Below are positions 8,712-16,681 of a DNA stretch of 64,000 nt, one piece after another. The notes beneath the pieces were generated by a model. That model ran no database searches. It worked only from the letters and a program-made list of their open reading frames with translations, and was not told the DNA's origin. The stretch lies in contig NZ_CP011801.1 of NCBI RefSeq assembly GCF_001273775.1, forward strand, positions 434,001-498,000. The letters are read 5' to 3'. The DNA is from Nitrospira moscoviensis (GTDB lineage: Bacteria > Nitrospirota > Nitrospiria > Nitrospirales > Nitrospiraceae). The first letter of the stretch is position 1. Each line of letters opens with the position of its first letter. Both the position numbers and the translations under genes were made by a program.

Positions 8712-8921
8712 CGGCTGCTGAAAATGCCTGTGATCTCACCCGCCCAACCCTAGCGCGCCGAGACGCGCTTCTCCCAGGCTGCGTTCTCGGCTCGCCACAA
8801 TCCTCAACGTACCCCACGGAGAACGAGCTGTCTTGGCAGCTCGGGGCGGGTGGGTGATAACTGGTACGCCTCCGGTTTTCATTCGCCTGCGGCCTTGTGA
8901 TCGGGACATTTTGAGCAGCCG
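8712..8921. mobile_element. MITE-like element, 210 bp, imperfect 15-bp terminal inverted repeats
   Basis: The element starts CGGCTGCTGAAAATG (8712-8726) and ends CATTTTGAGCAGCCG (8907-8921); the ends are inverted repeats with one mismatch. A nested pair, TCACCCGCCC near 8734 and GGGCGGGTGGGTGAT near 8843, extends the palindrome inward. No coding frame of note lies inside. It fills the gap between the convergent arginine module and the zinc-ribbon gene. No clear target-site duplication was seen. Confidence 0.6.
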
Positions 8922-8937
8922 AAAAAGCAGTGCCGAC

Positions 8938-9297
8938 CTACTTCTTTCTGAACAGAAACGCGCCGTACAGACCGGCGATGGCCAAGGTCACCAGCTCGAT
9001 GGTGAGGAGCATGCGGCTGACGATGGCATCGGGGGTGGGCGGGGAGAGGATGAAGTGCATGCCGAGGAATTCCGGCGGCTGATCCGGCGGGGTCTCCCAA
9101 GGCGGAAACAGGACGGCCAGGATCAACACGGCCACCATGCCGTACAGCACGTTGAGGTTGAGTTGCTCCGGCGCGGAGCCGGATTTTGATGCAGACCGTT
9201 CCTCAGCCGCCGGCCGATCCCCAAGCCGCTGCCCGCAGTACGTGCAAAAGCGATTGATCTCCGGCAACGACCGCCGGCAAGAGGGGCAGGTTTGCAT
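8938..9297 (-). CDS. Small zinc-ribbon membrane protein
   Basis: A 119-residue protein of unknown role. It opens with a zinc ribbon, MQTCPSCRRSLPEINRFCTY with a following CGQRL, giving two CxxC pairs. Two membrane segments follow (LNVLYGMVAVLILAVLF and MLLTIELVTLAIAGLYGAFL), ending in a basic tail. The start at ATG 9297 puts the ribbon at the N-terminus as usual; the frame continues to 9333. No partner is apparent. Confidence 0.65.
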   Translation of the reverse strand: MQTCPSCRRSLPEINRFCTYCGQRLGDRPAAEERSASKSGSAPEQLNLNVLYGMVAVLILAVLFPPWETPPDQPPEFLGMHFILSPPTPDAIVSRMLLTIELVTLAIAGLYGAFLFRKK

Positions 9298-9370
9298 GAG
9301 CCAGAGCCAAGTATGAACAACGGCCCTGCGCAATGCAATGTAAGCCCGTGCGGAAGATGCGTTCGACTAT

Positions 9371-10105
9371 CTAAAAATGGTAGCTCAAGCCAAATACAAC
9401 CAAGTGCATATCATAGTTGGTGGAATAGGCGGGCTGAGTATCGCTCTCTTTGAAAGCAAATTTAACTCGATTGTACTTCCATTCTGCGAAGACGCTCATG
9501 TGTCTGGTGACGAAATAATCCAGACCTGCTTTGGCGTTGAGACCCAGCCGGGTAGACGATTGGGACCCTTCAAAGCCCTGCGTTGTTTGGCTTATGCGCC
9601 CGAAGAACACACCGGGACCCACGCCTACGTAGGGCTGCAATCGAGTCTTGTGATATCGAAACATGAAATTGACGGGTGCCCACGTAATCACTCGAAAGTG
9701 GTCGCCTGAAAGAGTATCGGTTGCGGTGCCGCTTCCAGGAACAGAAATACCTTTAAAAGTCGTACCGGGCTGGATGGTTATGGACACTTGCTGTTGCTTG
9801 ATATGAGGGGTCGTATGAAATACTTCCGTTTCAAGCCCGAACCAACGTGCCCGCGGGAAGTAATAGCCCGCTTTTATGCCGAGGACAAGCGAGGAGCTCA
9901 ACTCTCTGTCCGAGATGGTTCCCGCCGGTGAGAAGTCTGTAAACTCGCCGCTTGTTAAGCCCTTGCCTACTGACGGCATTGTCGCTCAGACTTGTCCACT
10001 TATGTAGGCTTCCGGATACGCTTTCGAGACTTGCAGCGTGGCGGAAATTAAAACCGTGACGGCCGCGATGGTGATGCAACGCCCGACTGCCTTCATCCGA
10101 TTCAT
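9371..10105 (-). pseudogene. Outer-membrane beta-barrel protein gene interrupted by an in-frame TGA
   Basis: From ATG 10105, preceded by GAGGA, the frame encodes a signal peptide (MNRMKAVGRCITIAAVTVLI and on to about residue 30) and the mature start YPEAYISGQV. A TGA at 9988-9986 (codon 40) follows, then the same frame continues to 9371 with 204 more residues of beta-barrel character ending in the classic C-terminal aromatic GLSYHF. Alternating hydrophobic strands such as LVLGIKAGYYFPRARWFGLE fit an OmpA/OmpW-like eight-stranded barrel. One base change (GGA glycine to TGA) would explain the stop. It is either a recent pseudogene or a sequencing error. Confidence 0.75.
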
Positions 10106-10286
10106 AGCAATTCCTCGGTGTTAGGCCCGTTCATGACTGTCCCATGCTAAGTCCGCCGCTGCTGCTGCAGAAGGGATTTCGCATTTTCTTCGTGGAGGGA
10201 GAGCAAGCGATATGCCATTGTCGCGACGGTCTGAGTAATTTCCCGTTCTCCTCGTTTGACAAAATCCCAAGCCTCGTTCCACTTCG

Positions 10287-10316
10287 TTGACAGCCTGTTA
10301 ATGGGGTTCCTATAAT
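10287..10316 (+). promoter_or_regulatory. Sigma-70-type promoter upstream of gpsA
   Basis: TTGACA at 10287-10292 and TATAAT at 10311-10316 are separated by 18 bp, a near-consensus vegetative promoter. It points toward gpsA, whose start is 55 bp beyond the -10 box. The rest of the 265-bp gap from 10106 to 10370 holds no supported gene. Confidence 0.7.
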
Positions 10317-10327
10317 CCGCGCCGCTC

Positions 10328-10350
10328 GCGAAAGCGTGAAACGTGAAGCC
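10328..10350. repeat. Single arm of the GCGTGAA heptamer repeat
   Basis: GCGAAAGCGTGAAACGTGAA lies in the gpsA leader, between the -10 box and the start codon. It matches the arms of the elements at 152-232 and 43931-44012, but no reverse-complement arm is seen nearby. Confidence 0.5.
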
Positions 10351-10370
10351 TCGTGGGTCAAAGTGAAGAC

Positions 10371-11396
10371 ATGGTGATGCGATCAGTTCGGCACATCAGT
10401 GTGATCGGCGCCGGCGCGTGGGGCACGGCGTTGGCGAAGCATCTCGCTGAAAAGGGCTTGCACGTTCGGCTGTGGGCGTATGAGCAGGAAGTGGTCAACG
10501 CGATCAACGCGACGCATGAAAACGCCCTCTATCTGCCCGGCGCGAAGCTCCCGCGCACAGTGATCGCCACCGGCTCGATCGCCGATGCGCTCGAAGGGTG
10601 CGAGGGTATCCTGTTCGTCGTGCCCTCTCATGTGACGAGGGCGGTGTTGAAAGCGCTCGCCCCATGCTTGTCGAATATCGTGCCGCTGATCAGCGCCACG
10701 AAAGGCATCGAAGAAGACACGTCCAAGCTGATGACGCAGATCATGGAAGAGGTGCTGCCGGCCGAGATGGCGCCGTACATCATGGCCCTGTCCGGTCCGA
10801 GCTTCGCCACCGAGCTCAGCGAAGGCAAGCCCACCGCCGTGTGCCTGGCCGGCCGCGACAGCGAGACCGTGCAACGGTTTCAACAGGCCTTCATGACCTC
10901 CACGCTGCGCGTGTATGCGGATACGGATCTGCTCGGCGTGCAGTTGGGCGGCGCGCTAAAAAACGTGATGGCCTTGGCGGCCGGCGTGGTGGACGGTCTG
11001 GGTCTCGGCCTCAACGCCCGCGCGGCGCTCATCACGCGCGGCCTGGCGGAAATCATCCGCTTGGGCGTGGCGATGGGGGCGGACCCCCGGACGTTTTACG
11101 GCCTCTCCGGCGTCGGCGATCTGGTGCTGACCTGCACCGGCGCGCTGAGCCGCAACCACATGGTCGGCGTGCGGTTGGGCCAAGGCGAGAAGTTGGAGAC
11201 GATCTTGAGCGGCATGCAGGCGGTCGCCGAAGGGGTGCGGACCGCGCACGCGGCGCTGGGATTGGCGCGTCGCCATGGCGTCGAGATGCCGATCACGCAG
11301 GAGATCAACGCGGTGCTGTTCGACGGCAAATCCTGCCGCAAGGCGGTCAGCGACTTGATGGAGCGGGGAGCCAAACCGGAGAAGGGCGGCCTATGA
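10371..11396 (+). CDS. gpsA: Glycerol-3-phosphate dehydrogenase [NAD(P)+]
   Basis: A 341-residue enzyme that reduces dihydroxyacetone phosphate to sn-glycerol 3-phosphate for phospholipid synthesis. The N-terminal Rossmann motif ISVIGAGAWGTALAKHLAEK, SGPSFATELSEGKPTA, and the catalytic-lysine region GALKNVMALAAGVVDGLGLG are canonical, and length is normal. ATG 10371 follows GTGAAG and a good promoter; ATG 10377 is possible. The stop overlaps the larB start (ATGA). Confidence 0.93.
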   Translation: MVMRSVRHISVIGAGAWGTALAKHLAEKGLHVRLWAYEQEVVNAINATHENALYLPGAKLPRTVIATGSIADALEGCEGILFVVPSHVTRAVLKALAPCLSNIVPLISATKGIEEDTSKLMTQIMEEVLPAEMAPYIMALSGPSFATELSEGKPTAVCLAGRDSETVQRFQQAFMTSTLRVYADTDLLGVQLGGALKNVMALAAGVVDGLGLGLNARAALITRGLAEIIRLGVAMGADPRTFYGLSGVGDLVLTCTGALSRNHMVGVRLGQGEKLETILSGMQAVAEGVRTAHAALGLARRHGVEMPITQEINAVLFDGKSCRKAVSDLMERGAKPEKGGL

Positions 11397-12154
11397 ATCC
11401 CGAAGAACTCGAACGGCTGCTGCGGCGCGTCCACCAAGGGCGCGTCACCGTGGACCAGGCGCTGCAACGGCTCCGCTCGCTGCCCTTCGAAGACCTGGGC
11501 TTTGCCTCGCTCGACCACCACCGCTCCTTGCGGCAAGGGTTCCCCGAAGTGGTGCTCTGCGAGGGGAAAACGCAGGCGCAGATTGTCTCCATCGTGCGGG
11601 CGCTGCTCAAGCGGCGCGGGCCGCTGCTCGCCACGAGGGCGGAACCGGCCGTCGCGCGGGCGATCCGCCGGCTCGATCGGCGCGCGCGGTACCATGAAGA
11701 CGCCAAAGTGGTGGTGGTCCACGATCCGAAGCGCGTCCGCCGAGGACACGTCTTGATCGTGACGGCGGGCACGGCGGACGTCTCGGTGGCGGAAGAAGCG
11801 CGGGTGACCGCGGAGGTGATGGGCAGCCACGTCGAGACATTGTATGACGTGGGCGTCGCCGGGTTACATCGGCTGCTCGGACGCAAAGACCGGCTCTTTA
11901 CCGCCCGGGTGATCGTCGTCGCGGCCGGTATGGACGGCGTGCTGCCGAGCGTAGTCGGGGGGCTGGTGGATTGTCCCGTGATCGCGGTGCCGACGAGCCG
12001 TGGCTACGGGGCGAGCTTCGGCGGTTTGGCGGCGCTGCTCACGATGTTGAATTCCTGCGCCGCCGGCGTGGGTGTCATGAACATCGACAACGGCTTCGGC
12101 GCCGCCTGCCTGGCGCACCGGATCAACATACTGGGGCAGCGGGGTAAGGGATAG
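11393..12154 (+). CDS. larB: Pyridinium-3,5-biscarboxylic acid mononucleotide synthase LarB
   Basis: A 253-residue LarB. The C-terminal PurE-like domain carries TAGTADVSVAEEA, GVAGLHRLL, VVAAGMDGVLPSVVGGLVDC and AVPTSRGYGA, all typical. LarB carboxylates and hydrolyses nicotinate adenine dinucleotide, the first step to the nickel-pincer nucleotide cofactor of lactate racemase-type enzymes. It is coupled to gpsA by an ATGA overlap. Its last codons and TAG stop (GGGTAAGGGATAG) are already part of a repeat element. Confidence 0.92.
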   Translation: MNPEELERLLRRVHQGRVTVDQALQRLRSLPFEDLGFASLDHHRSLRQGFPEVVLCEGKTQAQIVSIVRALLKRRGPLLATRAEPAVARAIRRLDRRARYHEDAKVVVVHDPKRVRRGHVLIVTAGTADVSVAEEARVTAEVMGSHVETLYDVGVAGLHRLLGRKDRLFTARVIVVAAGMDGVLPSVVGGLVDCPVIAVPTSRGYGASFGGLAALLTMLNSCAAGVGVMNIDNGFGAACLAHRINILGQRGKG

Positions 12155-12208
12155 CGGGATAGCCGAAAGTACGTTTAGCGCGGTTGTCCCGCTACCCCAT
12201 TATCCCTT
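12138..12208. repeat. Mirrored repeat (GGGATAG family) at the larB 3' end
   Basis: The left arm GGGGTAAGGGATAGCGGGAT starts at about 12142, and the right arm CCCGCTACCCCATTATCCCT lies at 12188-12207. The arms can pair, with about 25 nt between them. The larB stop codon lies in the left arm. The same family is at 27543-27610, 39484-39570 and 51496-51567. Confidence 0.75.
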
Positions 12209-12708
12209 CATTTCACGTCCACCGTGCCCCGTTTCGGCCAGGCGACCATCATGGTGCGCGGACCTTTCTCCGTCTCCGCCAGCAGTTTGACTCGGACTTC
12301 ATAGGAATAGGTGCCGGGGCCGGCTTGCTGTTTGCGGTGATCCTGCCCGTCCCAGGACAGCCGGAGAGACAGGGTGGGATTGCCGGCAGCGACCGCCGTC
12401 CGCGCCGGAAGTTCCACCGGCTGGCGGTGGGAAAGAAAGCGAAGCGAGGTCTTCGACGGGGAGCTGATCAAGGAGGACACCTCCAGAATCGTCGCGCCGT
12501 TCAATTCTTTCGGCAGTTGGACGGTCACGGCGAATTCAAGCGGGCCGTTGCTTGGCTGGTACGGCAGCGGTCTGATGTTCAGCTCGAGGACCTTGAGCTC
12601 CGGTTCGGGCCGCGGCGCGCGGGACGGCTTCGCTTTCGCCAGTCCGTCATCGGTGAGCAGCGCGGTCAAGGGAAGAGCGAGCACCAGGCCGAGGAGCCAA
12701 TTTCGCAT
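12208..12708 (-). CDS. Exported hypothetical protein
   Basis: A 166-residue protein with an N-terminal signal peptide (MRNWLLGLVLALPLTALLTD, cleavage after about DDGLAKA). The mature part looks like one beta-sandwich domain: alternating strands such as LEFAVTVQLP, LSLRLSWDGQ and YSYEVRVKLLAE. No catalytic motif is seen and no family is recognised. The frame extends upstream to 12939 but that part translates repeat sequence. It lies between larB and larC on the opposite strand. Confidence 0.6.
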   Translation of the reverse strand: MRNWLLGLVLALPLTALLTDDGLAKAKPSRAPRPEPELKVLELNIRPLPYQPSNGPLEFAVTVQLPKELNGATILEVSSLISSPSKTSLRFLSHRQPVELPARTAVAAGNPTLSLRLSWDGQDHRKQQAGPGTYSYEVRVKLLAETEKGPRTMMVAWPKRGTVDVK

Positions 12709-12725
12709 CACGCCGATCCTCCGTT

Positions 12726-12789
12726 CGCCCTGAGCCCGTCGAAGGGAGCCTGCCTGCCCTGAGCCGGCCGAAGAGTCGAAGGGCGCTTG
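12726..12789. repeat. CCTGAGCxxGTCGAAGG-type repeat, two copies
   Basis: CGCCCTGAGCCCGTCGAAGG (12726-12745) is followed by GCCCTGAGCCGGCCGAAGAG (12756-12775) and GTCGAAGGGCG. It lies just upstream of the exported-protein start at 12708. Copies also occur at 1952-1993 and 47975-48024. Confidence 0.75.
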
Positions 12790-12953
12790 TTTGTCCGTCT
12801 TGCTTGAGAGCTCAGCACGAACGGGGTGTTCACGGGCATGCAGGGGATAACACAGCCCCCGAAGGCTGTCAATGCGCCGCCGCGGATGATTGCCGTTGAC
12901 GGAGGCCTTGGGTAAGATGAGCGGCCATTTATCCGGCATCCAATGAGGAGCGC

Positions 12954-14159
12954 GTGGGGCGGCATCTCCATTTTGATTGTTTCTCGGGTGTGAGCGGCGA
13001 CATGGTGCTCGGCGCGCTGATCGATGCCGGGTTGCCGTGGGCGGCCCTGGTCACCGGACTCAACGGCCTGAAGCTCAAGGGCTATCGCCTGCGGAAGCGC
13101 AAGGTGCCGCGCGCCGCGCTGCACGCCACCAAAGTGGAGGTGATCATCGAGCGAGGATTTGAACGGCCGTTGACGCTCGCTCGGATCCGGAAAATCCTCG
13201 CCGCCAGCTCGTTGTCCGACCCGGTGAAGCAGCAGAGCCGCGCCGTCTTCGAGCGGCTGGCCGAAGCCGAGGGGCTGGCCCATCATATGGCGGCCGCCGA
13301 TGTTCATTTTCATGAAGTGGGGGTGATGGATTCGTTCATCGATGTGGTGGGCGGCGTCCTGGGTTGCCATCTCTTGAATGTCACCCGTATCACGGCGTCG
13401 GCGATCAATGTGGGCTCCGGCACGATTCAGACCTCGCACGGGTTGTTGCCGGTTCCCGGGCCGGCGGTGGCGGCGCTGGCGAAGGGCGTTCCCATCTACT
13501 CCGACGGCCCACGGTGCGAGCTGGCCACGCCGACCGGCGTCGCGCTGCTGCGGACTCTCGCGTCCGAATTCGGCCCGCTTTCTCTGATGGCAGCTGCGAG
13601 CATTGGCTACGGGGCGGGCGACCACGATCCCGCAGGCTGGCCGAACGTGCTGCGGGTGTTTGTCTCGGCCGAGCGGCCCCAAGCCGGCCGGCCGACCGAT
13701 CGGGTGATGCAGATCGAAACGAATCTCGACGATCTCAATCCGCAGGCCTATGAGCATCTCATGGACCGGCTGTTTGCCGTCGGTGCGTTGGATGTCGCGT
13801 TGATCCCGGTCATCATGAAACGCAGCCGGCCGGGCATCATCCTCAGTTGTCTCGCCCCCCGTGACCAGACGGATGCCGCGCTGGAAGTGGTGTTCCAGGA
13901 AACGACGGCGCTGGGCGTGCGGGTTCAAGAAGTCGCCCGGCACATTCTTCCGCGCCGGTTCGTCACGGTCTCCGTACACGGCCGAGCCGTGCGCATGAAG
14001 ATCGCCGAGATGGGCGCCGGGTGGGAAAAAGCCGCGCCCGAGTATCTCGACTGCAAACAAGTCGCGAACGAAACCGGCCGCCCGCTGAAGCAGGTGATGG
14101 AAGAAGCGGCGCTCGCGTACCGGGAAAGTAAAAAGGCAAAAGCAGGAAGTAAAAAGTAA
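12954..14159 (+). CDS. larC: Nickel-pincer cofactor biosynthesis protein LarC
   Basis: A 401-residue LarC, the CTP-dependent nickel insertase acting last in nickel-pincer nucleotide synthesis. The N-terminal HLHFDCFSGVSGDMVLGALI, the histidine-rich HHMAAADVHFHEVGVMDSF and IETNLDDLNPQAYEHLMDRL are diagnostic. LarC1 and LarC2 parts are in one frame, with no programmed frameshift. The start is taken as GTG 12954, after GAGGAG at 12945-12950 with short spacing. The C-terminal tail SKKAKAGSKK and stop are encoded by a repeat element. larB lies 0.8 kb upstream; larE and larA are not in the window. Confidence 0.92.
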   Translation: MGRHLHFDCFSGVSGDMVLGALIDAGLPWAALVTGLNGLKLKGYRLRKRKVPRAALHATKVEVIIERGFERPLTLARIRKILAASSLSDPVKQQSRAVFERLAEAEGLAHHMAAADVHFHEVGVMDSFIDVVGGVLGCHLLNVTRITASAINVGSGTIQTSHGLLPVPGPAVAALAKGVPIYSDGPRCELATPTGVALLRTLASEFGPLSLMAAASIGYGAGDHDPAGWPNVLRVFVSAERPQAGRPTDRVMQIETNLDDLNPQAYEHLMDRLFAVGALDVALIPVIMKRSRPGIILSCLAPRDQTDAALEVVFQETTALGVRVQEVARHILPRRFVTVSVHGRAVRMKIAEMGAGWEKAAPEYLDCKQVANETGRPLKQVMEEAALAYRESKKAKAGSKK

Positions 14160-14202
14160 GGACGATGATCTCCACTTTTGTCTTTTGCCCGTTTACTGTT
14201 GC
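14124..14202. repeat. Mirrored A-rich repeat at the larC 3' end
   Basis: The left arm AGTAAAAAGGCAAAAG (14128-14143) pairs with the right arm CTTTTGCCCGTTTACT (14182-14197), and further AGTAAAAAG units follow the left arm. The left arm encodes the lysine-rich LarC tail and its stop. The sequence differs from the other families but the layout is the same. Confidence 0.6.
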
Positions 14203-14217
14203 ATTGAGAGCAGGGTC

Positions 14218-15225
14218 ATGACCCTGCTCTTGTACGCGCTTCTGTTCGTCGTCTCCATCGTCGTCACGTTGGGCGGCTGCGCGCTGTTTACCAATGCCAT
14301 CGAATGGCTCGGCAAACGCCTGGGCATTTCCGAAGGCGCGGTCGGCAGCATCTTCGCCGCGATCGGCACGACGCTGCCGGAAACCTCCATCCCGATCATC
14401 GCGATCTTTTTCGGGACCAGCCGGCAAGAGGCCGAGGTGGGGCTCGGCGCGATTCTGGGCGCCCCGTTCATGCTCAGCACGCTGGTGTTGCCCATTCTGG
14501 CGCTCCTGTTGGTGCTCTACGCGCGGGCGGGAAAGCGCACCGCGCGGTTTCATTTGAATTACCGCGAAGTCCAAACGGATCTCGGCTTTTTCTTAATCGG
14601 CTACAGCGTGGCGCTGGGGGCGGTCTTCGTCCCGTCCCGGCTGGCGCATATCGTCGCGGCCGTCGGATTGATCGCGATGTATGGCTACTACATGCGGCTT
14701 AAGTTCGGGGCATCCGAGGAAGACGACGGAGAGGGGAGCGAACTGGAGCCGTTGCTGTTCGCGAAACGAGCGGCGAAGCCGGCGTACCCTCTCATCGCCG
14801 TGCAGGCAGTGGCGGGTTTGGCCGGTCTGATCGCCGGCGCGCATCTGTTTGTGACGGCGGCCGAAACCATGTCGGCGGCCCTGGCTATTTCACCGCTCAT
14901 CCTGGCGCTGTTGATCGCGCCGCTGGCGACCGAATTGCCGGAGATGTCCAACAGCTTTCTCTGGCTCTACCGGAAAAAAGACCGCCTCGCCGTCGGCAAC
15001 GTCACCGGCGCGATGGTCTTCCAAGGAACCTTTCCTGTGTCCGTCGGGTTGCTGGGCACCGAGTGGGCCCTGGCGCCGTCCGCGCTGGCGACGATCCTTC
15101 TCGCGATGGCGGCTTCGGTGTTCGCGCTCCTGCAAATCACGGTCGGCGGGCAGTGGCGGCCCTGGTTGCTGAGCGCCGGGGCCGTGCTTTATATAGGATA
15201 TGCGTTGTATCTGTATGGATGGTGA
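14218..15225 (+). CDS. Sodium/calcium exchanger family protein (CaCA)
   Basis: A 335-residue membrane antiporter with about ten hydrophobic segments in two inverted halves. The first alpha-repeat has AVGSIFAAIGTTLPETSIPI and the second has LILALLIAPLATELPEMSNS; the paired TLPE/TELPE glutamates are the cation-binding acids of this superfamily. A charged loop (about residues 165-180, EEDDGEGSELEP) separates the halves. It probably exchanges Ca2+ or other cations for Na+ or H+. ATG 14218 is chosen at the start of the first membrane segment. Confidence 0.88.
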   Translation: MTLLLYALLFVVSIVVTLGGCALFTNAIEWLGKRLGISEGAVGSIFAAIGTTLPETSIPIIAIFFGTSRQEAEVGLGAILGAPFMLSTLVLPILALLLVLYARAGKRTARFHLNYREVQTDLGFFLIGYSVALGAVFVPSRLAHIVAAVGLIAMYGYYMRLKFGASEEDDGEGSELEPLLFAKRAAKPAYPLIAVQAVAGLAGLIAGAHLFVTAAETMSAALAISPLILALLIAPLATELPEMSNSFLWLYRKKDRLAVGNVTGAMVFQGTFPVSVGLLGTEWALAPSALATILLAMAASVFALLQITVGGQWRPWLLSAGAVLYIGYALYLYGW

Positions 15226-15236
15226 GCGATTGAGAG

Positions 15237-15340
15237 GGTTTGTCTGGTTTATTTGGTTTGTTTGGTTCATTTGGTCGGAAGACTAAAACAATGAAGTTAC
15301 AACCAAACAAACCAAACAAACCAAATAAACAAGAGAAACC
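15237..15340. repeat. Mirrored TTTGGTTTG repeat spanning the pdxA start
   Basis: The left arm at 15237-15275 is made of GGTTTATTTGGTTTGTTTGG-like units. The right arm at 15302-15340 is ACCAAACAAACCAAACAAAC-like and is the reverse complement over more than 25 bp. The pdxA ATG at 15291 is in the 26-nt loop between them. The right arm is translated as QPNKPNKPNKQEKP. Confidence 0.8.
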
Positions 15341-16343
15341 GCTTCTCGGCATCACCATGGGCGATCCGGCCGGCATCGGCCCGGAAGTCATCACCAAGGC
15401 GATGGCGAGTCGTACATTGCGGACCATCTGTCGTCCGTTGGTGATTGGATCAATGCCCGTCCTGGAACGGACGATCAAGTCGCTGAAGCTCACGCTCAAG
15501 GCGGTTCCCGTCAAGGACCATGAAGCGATGCCGCTGAGCCAGGGCACGGTGGCGGTGCTCGATCCATTGGAAGCCCCGCTCGGCCGATTTTCGCCCGGTG
15601 TCGCGGCGGCCGAAACCGGCGCCGCTTCCGTCAGCTTTATCAAGAAGGCCGTCACGCTGGCGCAACTCGGCTGCATCGACGGCATCGTCACCGCGCCCAT
15701 CAATAAGGAAGCGATCAATCTGGCCGGCTGCCATTATCCCGGCCACACTGAGCTGCTCGCCGATCTCACGCAGGCCAAGGAATCGGGCATGATGATCGTG
15801 GGCGGGCCGCTCCGCATCATGTTCGTGACGACGCACGTGGCGATCAAGGATTTGCCGGGACTGCTCACACAGGACAAGATCGAGAAGGGGATCAGACTCG
15901 CCCAACTGGCGCTGACTCAACTCTATGGCATCCGCAAACCGAAAATCGGCGTGGCGGCTCTGAACCCTCACGCGGGCGAGCACGGTCTCTTCGGGGACGA
16001 AGAGGCGCGGGTGATTCTTCCGGCTGCCCGCGCCGCGCAGGCTCAGGGCATCCTCGCGAGCGATCCCCTGCCGGCCGATACGCTGTTCGGCAAGGCGGCG
16101 AAGGGCCAGTATGACGGCGTCGTCGCCATGTACCACGACCAAGGATTGATTCCATTGAAGCTCGTCGCCTTCGGCACCTGCGTGAACCTCACGGTCGGCC
16201 TGCCGATCATCCGCACGTCGGTCGATCACGGCACCGCGTTCGACATCGTCGGTAAAGGCATCGCCGATCCGGGCAGTCTGCTGGAAGCGGTCAAGTTGGC
16301 GGCGAAAATTGCGAACGGGCGGAAGTCAGCCCGTTCGTCCTGA
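15291..16343 (+). CDS. pdxA: 4-hydroxythreonine-4-phosphate dehydrogenase
   Basis: A 350-residue PdxA, an NAD-dependent enzyme of pyridoxal phosphate synthesis (DXP-dependent route). The start of the fold, GITMGDPAGIGPEVI, and the metal-binding histidines in CHYPGHTELLAD, NPHAGEHGLFG and AMYHDQGL are all present. ATG 15291 is the first codon that does not translate the left repeat arm; residues 4-14 are repeat-encoded. The stop codon is the TGA within CCTGAGCC, a partial CTGAGC-type repeat. Confidence 0.92.
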   Translation: MKLQPNKPNKPNKQEKPLLGITMGDPAGIGPEVITKAMASRTLRTICRPLVIGSMPVLERTIKSLKLTLKAVPVKDHEAMPLSQGTVAVLDPLEAPLGRFSPGVAAAETGAASVSFIKKAVTLAQLGCIDGIVTAPINKEAINLAGCHYPGHTELLADLTQAKESGMMIVGGPLRIMFVTTHVAIKDLPGLLTQDKIEKGIRLAQLALTQLYGIRKPKIGVAALNPHAGEHGLFGDEEARVILPAARAAQAQGILASDPLPADTLFGKAAKGQYDGVVAMYHDQGLIPLKLVAFGTCVNLTVGLPIIRTSVDHGTAFDIVGKGIADPGSLLEAVKLAAKIANGRKSARSS

Positions 16344-16353
16344 GCCCCTCGAT
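16334..16353. repeat. Partial CCTGAGC-type repeat at the pdxA stop
   Basis: CGTTCGTCCTGAGCCCCTCG resembles the CCTGAGCxxGTCGA repeat, but the second half is degenerate. The pdxA TGA (16341-16343) lies inside it. Confidence 0.4.
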
Positions 16354-16354
16354 T

Positions 16355-16678
16355 ATGTTACAGGATCCATCTAAAGGCCTGGCCGTCGTTCAGCAACAGC
16401 TGAAAGAGCTCGATGCGCTCGCCAAACAGACGCTCCAGGATTTGAACACCGTCGCGGGCACCGAGCGGGTGGCGAAGTGGAAGGCGCGCACCGTCGCGCT
16501 CATCACCGAAGCGATCGGGCAGATTGAAGGCAACAGATTCGCCGCCGTTCACCCGGGGCCGTCCTTCACCAACGATATGGTCGAAGAATTTACCGACTTG
16601 ATCGAGTGCTATCGCGCCCCTCTCGCCGCGCTCGCCAAGCAGTTGGCCCAAGCGCCGCGTCCGTCCTCCGGGACATAG
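16355..16678 (+). CDS. Conserved small helical protein, function unknown
   Basis: A 107-residue, mostly helical soluble protein. It has heptad-like runs such as AVVQQQLKELDALAKQTLQD and ends in a proline-rich tail. No motif was recognised. It lies 11 bp after pdxA and 3 bp before rsmA, so it is translated within that operon, which supports it being a real gene. Confidence 0.65.
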   Translation: MLQDPSKGLAVVQQQLKELDALAKQTLQDLNTVAGTERVAKWKARTVALITEAIGQIEGNRFAAVHPGPSFTNDMVEEFTDLIECYRAPLAALAKQLAQAPRPSSGT

Positions 16679-16681
16679 CCT

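Noticed and set aside
9986..9988. Selenocysteine or programmed readthrough at the TGA in the beta-barrel gene.
   Set aside because: The position falls where glycine is expected in a porin-like strand, no selenocysteine-insertion hairpin is evident just downstream, and outer-membrane barrels are not known selenoproteins.
10131..10361. A 76-codon minus-strand frame upstream of gpsA.
   Set aside because: It covers the gpsA promoter and a repeat arm, and has no recognisable feature.
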